From contig WQSA01000013.1 in NCBI GenBank assembly GCA_009788135.1, positions 1 through 20,475 of the forward strand: 20,475 nt of DNA, written 5' to 3'. A model generated the notes under the pieces. The model saw only the letters and a program-made list of their open reading frames with translations. It made no database searches and was not told the origin of the DNA. Position 1 is the stretch's first letter. Each line of letters begins with the position of its first letter. This document shows, one piece after another, positions 7,726 through 13,188 of the stretch. The DNA comes from Candidatus Fibrimonadales bacterium. GTDB lineage: Bacteria; Fibrobacterota; Fibrobacteria; Fibrobacterales; Fibrobacteraceae. A program made the translations under genes and the position numbers.

Positions 7726-8367
7726 ATGCGACAGATAAATTTTCCCAGCTGGCTGGCTTGGATAGACAAAAACCTTCACTGGCTGTCTATTCCCAAGCTT
7801 CCGTTATCCTTAACCATAATACAGGCGTTGGGATTCTTTTTGGTAATGGCAAAACCAGCACTTAGAAAACAACTGGGTCTTGACCCTAACGCAATTTTCC
7901 AGGGAGAAATCTGGCGCATATTTACATTTCTGGCTATCCCGCTTATAGACAATTTTCTGGTATTCTTTGTGCTTTGGTTTTTCTACACCGTTATGGTATG
8001 GCTGGAAAAAGCATTGGGCTCAACGCTTTTAACCGCTTATTTTTTGACTGCATGGATAAGTACTGTTGCTATATCTACGTTAATTGGAATTCCGATTGAC
8101 ACGTTTGTATATATGGAATGTTCTTTCTTTTTTGCGCTCGCCACTATTGTTCCGAACAAGGAGCTGCATTTATTCTTTATATTGCCCTTGGCTTTTAAAT
8201 GGATAGCAGCTTTTATAGCAGCGGTTCTTTTAATTGTTCCGCTGTTCATTGGAGCTTATAACAAGTTTCTGCTTCTCGCATTTTTGCTATTCGCAAATTA
8301 TCTGCTATTCTTCGGGAAAGATTGCTGGATTCTTTTCAAAAAGGAGCTTGATAAGAGGCGGAAATGA
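7726..8367 (+). CDS. Rhomboid-like membrane protein without catalytic residues
   Basis: The protein has 213 residues with about five or six hydrophobic segments. The GEIWRIFTFLAIPLIDNFLV stretch after the first membrane segment, followed by VMVWLEKALGSTLLTAYFLT, is the pattern of rhomboid-family proteins (G-x-x-WR-x-x-T, then L-E-x-x-x-GS). The catalytic GxSG serine is absent (YMECSFFFALATIV stands there) and no membrane histidine is evident, so it is probably a pseudoprotease of the iRhom/derlin-like kind or a structural membrane protein. It starts 8 nt after the lipoprotein gene. An ATG at 7721 terminates after five codons and is not the start. Its 3' end overlaps the convergent gene by 32 bp. 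Confidence 0.7.
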   Translation: MRQINFPSWLAWIDKNLHWLSIPKLPLSLTIIQALGFFLVMAKPALRKQLGLDPNAIFQGEIWRIFTFLAIPLIDNFLVFFVLWFFYTVMVWLEKALGSTLLTAYFLTAWISTVAISTLIGIPIDTFVYMECSFFFALATIVPNKELHLFFILPLAFKWIAAFIAAVLLIVPLFIGAYNKFLLLAFLLFANYLLFFGKDCWILFKKELDKRRK

Positions 8368-9382
8368 TTATCAGCCCTAAACTAACGGGCTCGCCTTTCA
8401 AGTTCATATAGCTCTCCAAAAAAAGCATTGATGAAAGCGGAGTTATGCGCAAATCAAGCATTGTGCCGCCCTCGCGAACGCTTTTCTTGCCATAAGATAT
8501 GAACAGGAATTTTTTTCTCTCGAATTCCAAACGATTGTCATAAGCGTTCCACCTCCAAAATGTTTTGCCGTCTTCGCTTTGATTGTATTCGCACACATCG
8601 CTGGAATTGCAGCGGAATGTGGCAGTTTCGCTGTATTTTTTGTTCCACTCCCTATTGAACGCGCAGCTCTGCACCGTCTTTCTGTCCAAAGCATCGTTTA
8701 TAGCGGGGAGATCTATTTCAACGCCTTTAACCTGTTCCCAAACGTCCAAAAGAATCAGGTAAGCCTCTATATCGCTCGGACACTGGCCGCTTTCTGCAAC
8801 GCTTCTGTGAGCGTCAAGCAATTTCATTTGCAAGTCTATGGAAATAATATCCGGAATCTTGCTTCTCTCAATTTCTTCCAGAATCTGTTTAGACGGGATT
8901 GTCTGAATCTTTCCCGTAGAATCCTTGATGGCATAGCCAATGCTATCTCTGACCTGATCCAAGCACTGCTGAGTGTGTATTCCTGCCAAATTTGAACTGC
9001 CAGACACAAAATCCAAACCTATGGATAGTTCCCATCTTTGTGCATTGGTTGTTCTTGAAAAATCGCAATAAGCCTCTTCTCGCGTGCCGTCTATGTAAAT
9101 GATATTCACATGTAAATTCGTGCTCAAATTTTTCTCGTTGCGCAAATTCTCTATGCTCCACAAATTAGGATTTGCGGCAAGCAAATCTCCCAAAGCCATA
9201 TCGCCGTTAAGAGCTGGCAAAAGAGAGTCGGCCCGAGCATTTTTCTCTTGCATAAGCGGAGAATAGCTTGTTTGTATATTCGGGTCTTTAAACAAAATTC
9301 TTTTGCTCAAATCGCGTTTAATCATCTGCGGGGTAGCTGCAAACAAAAGCGATGCGAAAAGAAAAAGAAATATGCGAAACAT
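8336..9382 (-). CDS. Exported protein of unknown function
   Basis: The protein has 348 residues with a clear Sec signal peptide (MFRIFLFLFASLLFA, cleavage likely before ATPQM). The mature part is mixed and soluble-looking: an acidic helical segment, then two cysteine groupings (CDFSRTT and QQCLDQVRD near the middle, CAFNREW and FRCNSSDVCEY later) that could form disulfides in the periplasm, and a beta-rich end. I do not recognise a family. It is transcribed divergently from another exported protein 25 bp away, and its last 32 bases overlap the convergent rhomboid-like gene. It is probably lineage-specific. Confidence 0.75.
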   Translation of the reverse strand: MFRIFLFLFASLLFAATPQMIKRDLSKRILFKDPNIQTSYSPLMQEKNARADSLLPALNGDMALGDLLAANPNLWSIENLRNEKNLSTNLHVNIIYIDGTREEAYCDFSRTTNAQRWELSIGLDFVSGSSNLAGIHTQQCLDQVRDSIGYAIKDSTGKIQTIPSKQILEEIERSKIPDIISIDLQMKLLDAHRSVAESGQCPSDIEAYLILLDVWEQVKGVEIDLPAINDALDRKTVQSCAFNREWNKKYSETATFRCNSSDVCEYNQSEDGKTFWRWNAYDNRLEFERKKFLFISYGKKSVREGGTMLDLRITPLSSMLFLESYMNLKGEPVSLGLIIISASYQAPF

Positions 9383-9407
9383 GGAATGAATTTACTAAAT
9401 TAAGTAT
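9383..9407. promoter_or_regulatory. Palindromic bidirectional promoter, probably leaderless both ways
   Basis: The whole gap between two divergent ATGs is 25 bp. It contains AATTTACTAAATT (9389-9401), a perfect palindrome around a single central base, so each strand reads TAAATT exactly 6 nt before its own ATG. There is no room for a Shine-Dalgarno and leader on either side, and none is seen. One element may act as the -10 for both genes. Confidence 0.65.
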
Positions 9408-9983
9408 ATGCGCTACATAATATTGCTTCTCGTTTTTGCGTCTTTTTCCTTTGCCGACGAGCCTTTAAGGCTAAGTCTGGGCAAGCCTAACGAAGAAAGA
9501 GTGCATTCCTCTTGGCTCAACATGGGTTTTGGCATTGGAGTTCTTATGCCAGTAAGCAGCCCAAGCTATAAAGTGCAAAGCTCGGCCTTTGTAAATCCCT
9601 CTCTTTTGCTCGGCATTCAGTTTGCAGAGCTATCAGCGCTAACCTTTGAATTTGATTTCACCGCTCCAAACGGCGGAATTGGCGGCTGGGTTGGATTTGA
9701 GCAACAACTTATGCAAACGCAAATCACCCCGTTTGTAGAAGCTCAGATAGGAGCCAGGAACCCAGGCAGAGACGAAAGAGATTATAATTTCGGGGATGCC
9801 TTTGGAGCTGCAGTCAGCGCAAATGGCGGCTTTATATTTTTCAGAGAAAGCCAGGTTCGCATTCGTTTAAAATGCGGCTACGAATGGATATTCAACAAAG
9901 ATACCGATATGTCATGGAATGCGGAAGTAGGCGTTTTGTTCGCCTTTGGCAGAGCAGGCTTGGAAGCTATCAAAGTAAACTAG
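9408..9983 (+). CDS. Exported protein, probable outer-membrane beta-barrel
   Basis: The protein has 191 residues with a signal peptide (MRYIILLLVFASFSFA, then DEPLRL). The mature part has alternating amphipathic strands rich in glycine and aromatics (WLNMGFGIGVLMPVS, ALTFEFDFTAPNGG, TQITPFVEAQIGARN, VRIRLKCGYEWIFN, WNAEVGVLFAFGRAG), the texture of small eight-strand outer-membrane barrels. There is no terminal aromatic residue of the classic barrel signature (it ends KVN). It shares a palindromic promoter with the divergent exported gene. The tRNA gene begins 30 bp downstream. Function unknown. Confidence 0.75.
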   Translation: MRYIILLLVFASFSFADEPLRLSLGKPNEERVHSSWLNMGFGIGVLMPVSSPSYKVQSSAFVNPSLLLGIQFAELSALTFEFDFTAPNGGIGGWVGFEQQLMQTQITPFVEAQIGARNPGRDERDYNFGDAFGAAVSANGGFIFFRESQVRIRLKCGYEWIFNKDTDMSWNAEVGVLFAFGRAGLEAIKVN

Positions 9984-9989
9984 CCAAAA

Positions 9990-10006
9990 ATTTTTTCTAA
10001 CTTTTG
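9990..10006 (+). promoter_or_regulatory. Putative tRNA-Pro promoter (TAnnTTTTG)
   Basis: ATTTTTTCTAACTTTTG immediately precedes the tRNA. The TAACTT core at 9998-10003 leaves 10 nt before the first mature tRNA base (10014), so transcription probably starts a few bases upstream of the tRNA. This independent anchor supports reading TAnnTT as the -10/-7 element in this genome. Confidence 0.55.
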
Positions 10007-10013
10007 AGAGCTT

Positions 10014-10087
10014 CGGAATGTAGCTCAGCCTGGTAGAGTACTTGAATGGGGTTCAAGTGGTCGGTGGTTCGAATCCACTCATTCCGA
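10014..10087 (+). tRNA. tRNA-Pro (anticodon GGG)
   Basis: The 74-nt cloverleaf folds cleanly. The acceptor CGGAATG pairs with CATTCCG (7 bp, with the C1-G72 pair typical of bacterial tRNA-Pro). The D arm is GCTC/GAGT with AGCCTGGTA in the loop. The anticodon arm is CTTGA/TCAAG with loop ATGGGGT, giving anticodon GGG with T33 and G37. The variable loop is TGGTC and the T arm GGTGG/CCACT with loop TTCGAAT. The discriminator base is A, and CCA is not encoded. It reads CCC and CCU. The stop codon of the convergent EIIA gene lies 2 nt after the tRNA, so any terminator would lie inside that gene. Confidence 0.95.
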
Positions 10088-10089
10088 CT

Positions 10090-10572
10090 TCAAATCATAT
10101 ACTTCTCTTCTTCCGCCATCAATAAATCCATAAGCTCTTCCGCAGAGCGTGCCTTGCTGAATTCAGCCGCGATGTCTGCATTCTTGCCGACCAAAAGGCA
10201 AATGGCCGAGAGTATGGTCAAGTGCGGGCCAACGGTGAAATCAGGGCTTATTATCAGGAAAAACAAACTTACCGGTTTGCCATCCAGAGCTTTGAACTCT
10301 ATGCCCTTTTCCGTTGTTGCCACAACGCAGTGAAGTTGCTTGACCGATGCAGTCCTGGTATGAGGCACGGCAACGTTGCGGCCAATGCCTGTACTCCTGA
10401 CCTTTTCCCTTGCCAAGACCGTGCTGGCAATATCTTCGCAAACCTCCGGTCCAAGCTCGTCGGACAAGGCTCGCACCATTTCGCACAGAATGCCTTCCGC
10501 ATTAGTACACTGCGAATGGATTATTATATGCTTCTCAGAAAGTTGCTCTGATAAACGAATAATGTTATACAT
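10090..10572 (-). CDS. PTS EIIA type-2 domain protein (PtsN/EIIA-Ntr-like)
   Basis: This 160-residue single-domain protein is of the fructose/nitrogen EIIA class. The phosphorylation site is H71 in STGIGRNVAVPHTR, the usual TGIGxGxAxPHxR signature, and FFLIISPDFTVGPHLTILSAI matches the second conserved block. As no EIIB or EIIC gene is near, a regulatory PtsN-type role fed by HPr or EI-Ntr is more likely than sugar transport. The gap to the upstream gene on the same strand is 26 bp and holds CTATTTTTG (core TATTTT at 10580-10585) 7 nt before this ATG, so it may have its own leaderless promoter. No Shine-Dalgarno is evident. Confidence 0.88.
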   Translation of the reverse strand: MYNIIRLSEQLSEKHIIIHSQCTNAEGILCEMVRALSDELGPEVCEDIASTVLAREKVRSTGIGRNVAVPHTRTASVKQLHCVVATTEKGIEFKALDGKPVSLFFLIISPDFTVGPHLTILSAICLLVGKNADIAAEFSKARSAEELMDLLMAEEEKYMI

Positions 10573-10590
10573 GGATTCAAAAATAGATAA
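10573..10590 (-). promoter_or_regulatory. Putative leaderless promoter of the EIIA gene
   Basis: On the minus strand TCTATTTTTGAATCC leads directly into the ATG at 10572. The core TATTTT (10585 to 10580) followed by TG fits the TAnnTTTG shape, with 7 nt between core and start codon. Confidence 0.45.
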
Positions 10591-10598
10591 TCAAAAAG

Positions 10599-11477
10599 CT
10601 ATTTAAACGCATCCAGCACTATTTGCGCTTTTTCCGCCTCAGGGCTTTGGGGTGAGGCTGCCATGATTTCCTGAAGCTGTTCATGGCCTCTGTCTTCGCC
10701 TATGCTGTTCTTAAGGCGCAAGCTGCCGCACAAAAGCAATGCCAGCATGGAAAGCTTGGTACTGAGGCTCCCCTCAAGAGCTTGCTCCAGATAGCTTATG
10801 GCTTGCATAGGCTCGCTGTCTGCACAGTCTGTCGCTTTGCGAAGCATGGTATTGGCATCGGATTTAACGCTTTCAGCGCTTTCCAGCTTTATAATCTCAG
10901 TCTTTATAGACTCTGTTTTTACAGCTTCTGTCTTTATCGTTTGCGTTTGCGCTTGCACTCTCGCCACCGGCTGTGTTTTAACAGGATCCTTCTTAGCCGA
11001 ATTCAGCCTAATCGGCTCTATTTTTTTAGTTGGCTTATCGCGTTTAAAATCTAAGCTAGATTCCTTGTTTTTTTTTTTACCGCCCAAAAGGTAGACAATT
11101 GAAAAAATAAGCAACAGCAGCAATATGCCAGCAGCTCCTAAAGATGCCAAACCGCCTAAATTCAAATCAGAAACATACTGCTCATCTGTATTCTTTAAGA
11201 ATTGATAAAATTTATATTCCGGTTTCTGCATTTTCCGATCAATATATTGTTCAAGCTGCGCAAACCAACCCTTGTACTGTTCCGAGTATTCAGCGCACGA
11301 CAGCGGGTCTGCAAAGCAGTTGTTTTGCCTTTCCCAACTTGAGAAGCCCGCCTCGGCATTGGCTTTTGTACTGTTTAAAGTTTTGAGACGACGCTCAGTG
11401 TCAAGAAATAAAGCTACAGATGCCGCTACCAATGTTACGGCAAAAGCAGCCAAAAATACACGAAAAAAATTCATCAT
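10599..11477 (-). CDS. Two-TM membrane protein with KTE-repeat linker
   Basis: The protein has 292 residues and no family was recognised. Hydrophobic segments at about 5-25 and 109-132 flank a segment of about 80 residues, predicted to face the periplasm, with two cysteines (C54, C61). After the second segment comes a basic, low-complexity linker (133-205) with pentad repeats IKTEA, VKTES, IKTEI (181-195), then a helical domain of about 85 residues that could be a short TPR-like repeat (MQAISYLEQALEGSLSTKLSMLALLL). The start overlaps the rsmA stop as ATGA, so the two genes are translationally coupled. The pentads correspond to 15-bp imperfect tandem repeats at 10893-10937. Confidence 0.75.
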   Translation of the reverse strand: MMNFFRVFLAAFAVTLVAASVALFLDTERRLKTLNSTKANAEAGFSSWERQNNCFADPLSCAEYSEQYKGWFAQLEQYIDRKMQKPEYKFYQFLKNTDEQYVSDLNLGGLASLGAAGILLLLLIFSIVYLLGGKKKNKESSLDFKRDKPTKKIEPIRLNSAKKDPVKTQPVARVQAQTQTIKTEAVKTESIKTEIIKLESAESVKSDANTMLRKATDCADSEPMQAISYLEQALEGSLSTKLSMLALLLCGSLRLKNSIGEDRGHEQLQEIMAASPQSPEAEKAQIVLDAFK

Positions 11478-12244
11478 ACTTTAGTAAAATAGTAAAAAGA
11501 GAGCAAGCTTTCCGGCGATAATTCCTCCGCTCTTGCATTTTCGCCAATGTTTAGCTTCCTCAATACGGAAAGTATAATATCTTTGTCATAATATCTGGAG
11601 AGCGAGTTTGCTATGGTTTTTCTCTTTTGCGAGAAGGCGGCCCTGGCAAAAACGAAGAAATTCTCTTCCGTACACAAAGGTTTTTCCAGAGGTTCCATAA
11701 ATACAACCGCGCTGTTAACTTTGGGTTTGGGGCTAAAATGCTCAGGGCCTATAACTCTTATTATGCTGCTTTTGGCGTAGCAAGCGCAAAACACCGAGAA
11801 ACTTCCATAGTTTTTTGCGGTTATCCTCTCTGCAACCTCCAACTGAGTCATAAACATGCAGCCTTTCGTTTTTGATATATGCGGCAATATATGCGAGATT
11901 ATGGCTGTTGCCATATTGTAAGGCAAGTTGCCCGCAAGCCAGGAATTCGGGTGTTCATTTAACCATTCTTCAATTTCGAACTGCAGGAAATTTTTATGGA
12001 CAAGGCTAAAATTTTTGCTATTCTTGAATTTCTCCTGCAATTTAGGAATGCAGAAATTGTCTATTTCAACGGCGGTCAAACCTGAACATTTGTGCAGTAA
12101 ACATTCAGTCAGGGCCCCATGCCCCGGGCCTATTTCCAAAATCTCGTCATGCAGCGAGCAAGGCAAATCCTCAGCGATTGTTCTGGACATTTCTTTGTCC
12201 AGAAAATTCTGCCCAAATCTGCGGCGAGTTTTAATATCAAACAT
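11474..12244 (-). CDS. rsmA: 16S rRNA (adenine1518-N6/adenine1519-N6)-dimethyltransferase
   Basis: RsmA (KsgA) uses S-adenosylmethionine to dimethylate A1518 and A1519 in the 3'-terminal hairpin of 16S rRNA during small-subunit maturation. The protein has 256 residues, close to the usual 260-280. Motifs are RRRFGQNFL (8-15), the SAM-binding EIGPGHGALT (37-46), the catalytic NLPYN (106-110), FMTQLEVAERI, FSPKPKVNSAVV and AFSQKRKTIANSL. It leads a minus-strand operon with the two-TM membrane protein. The ATG lies 6 nt from a TAATTT element shared with the divergent glycosyltransferase gap, without a Shine-Dalgarno. Confidence 0.95.
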   Translation of the reverse strand: MFDIKTRRRFGQNFLDKEMSRTIAEDLPCSLHDEILEIGPGHGALTECLLHKCSGLTAVEIDNFCIPKLQEKFKNSKNFSLVHKNFLQFEIEEWLNEHPNSWLAGNLPYNMATAIISHILPHISKTKGCMFMTQLEVAERITAKNYGSFSVFCACYAKSSIIRVIGPEHFSPKPKVNSAVVFMEPLEKPLCTEENFFVFARAAFSQKRKTIANSLSRYYDKDIILSVLRKLNIGENARAEELSPESLLSFYYFTKV

Positions 12245-12280
12245 AGGGGCAAATTAGAAATATTTTCTACCTTACGCAAT
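12245..12280. promoter_or_regulatory. Divergent overlapping leaderless promoters, rsmA and glycosyltransferase
   Basis: The gap is 36 bp. On the plus strand TTTTCTACCTTACGCAAT reaches the ATG, with the TACCTT core at 12268-12273 and 7 nt to the start. On the minus strand TTTCTAATTTGCCCCT reaches the rsmA ATG, with TAATTT at 12256-12251 and 6 nt to the start. The two upstream halves share the near-palindrome AGAAATATTTTCT. No ribosome site is present on either strand. Confidence 0.6.
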
Positions 12281-13144
12281 ATGCTCTCAAAGCTACTTCT
12301 CAAGCTATCGCGATTCTTTAAGCAACTGCTAAGGCATAAGCCCGCATTGCGGTACAAGAAAAAATTAAAAAGCGTAATTGAGGAAAAAAAATTCAAACCC
12401 TTGCAAATCACTCAAAAAAAATCCCCGTTGTTCATTGTAACGCTCACGAGTTACGGAAAAAGAACAGAAGATACGGCGCCTTATGCAATATGGTCTCTAT
12501 TCGAACAAAATATCCATCCCGATAAAATTATTCTTTGGCTGGACAAAGAAAATTGGAATTTGAACAATATTCCCGCTTTGCTGAAAATAGAAATGGAAAT
12601 GGGCCTGGAAATAAAATTTTGCGAAGATTTGAAATCTTACAAAAAACTTAATTTTGCATTGCAGGAATTTCCGAACGATGTTTTAATCACCATTGATGAC
12701 GATGCTTATTATCCAAAAGACTGGCTTGAAAAACTCCTGCAAACTCACAGCGAAAATCCAGAAAAAATTTGCTTTCACAGGGCGCATGCAATAAGAAAAG
12801 GATTGCCTTACAACAAATGGAAATGGAGAGCTAGCGAAAGCGACAATGCTGACTTGCTTTTTCCAACCGGCATAGGCGGAGTGCTTTATCCCCCTAACTC
12901 TTTGGATGTTTCACGCCTGCATGAATTTATGCAGCTTGCTCCGCAAGCAGATGACATTGCTTACTGGGCACTGGCAAAATTAAAAGGAACAAAACACATC
13001 CTCGTAAAAAACGGTTATTTTGAATTCGCTCTGGTAAATGGCATGGACTGTGAAGACAGCCTGATGGCGACAAACAGAGATCATGGGAAAAACGATTCGC
13101 AGTTCAATGCAACAGTAAAATTTCTTAATTCATACCAGATTTAG
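12281..13144 (+). CDS. Glycosyltransferase (GT-A fold, GT2-like)
   Basis: The protein has 287 residues. SPLFIVTLTSYGKRTEDTAP, then AIWSLFEQNIHPDKIILWLD, resembles the opening of small family-2-like transferases. The nucleotide-sugar/metal site is the D-D-D of ITIDDDAYYP (139-141). GIGGVLYPPNSL and APQADDIAYWALA match the conserved later blocks of a common bacterial glycosyltransferase group. A basic, amphipathic N-terminus (LLLKLSRFFKQLLRHK) may associate with the membrane. The acceptor is unknown, perhaps a surface polysaccharide. The ATG at 12281 fits the conserved start and the promoter; the longer frame back to 12119 lies inside rsmA antisense and was rejected. Confidence 0.85.
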   Translation: MLSKLLLKLSRFFKQLLRHKPALRYKKKLKSVIEEKKFKPLQITQKKSPLFIVTLTSYGKRTEDTAPYAIWSLFEQNIHPDKIILWLDKENWNLNNIPALLKIEMEMGLEIKFCEDLKSYKKLNFALQEFPNDVLITIDDDAYYPKDWLEKLLQTHSENPEKICFHRAHAIRKGLPYNKWKWRASESDNADLLFPTGIGGVLYPPNSLDVSRLHEFMQLAPQADDIAYWALAKLKGTKHILVKNGYFEFALVNGMDCEDSLMATNRDHGKNDSQFNATVKFLNSYQI

Positions 13145-13146
13145 AT

Positions 13147-13188
13147 TTACTATCTTATCAAAATAGAACTCTTAATCGGGGGAAGAAT
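13147..13188 (+). promoter_or_regulatory. Promoter and ribosome site of the secreted metalloprotease-like gene
   Basis: TTTACTATCTTATC holds a TATCTT core at 13151-13156, 32 nt before the ATG. A strong ribosome site, GGGGGAAGA, ends 3 nt before the start codon. This is the leadered type of start in this window, in contrast to the leaderless ones. Confidence 0.5.

Noticed and set aside
8579..8995. 138-codon plus-strand frame
   Set aside because: It is antisense to the exported-protein gene, with no ribosome site and no recognisable motif.
10046..10333. Plus-strand frame starting inside the tRNA
   Set aside because: It begins within tRNA-Pro and runs antisense to the well-supported EIIA gene.
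12119..12280. N-terminal extension of the glycosyltransferase frame back into rsmA
   Set aside because: It is antisense to the conserved rsmA start region, and the family-like sequence begins after the ATG at 12281, which also has a well-placed promoter element.
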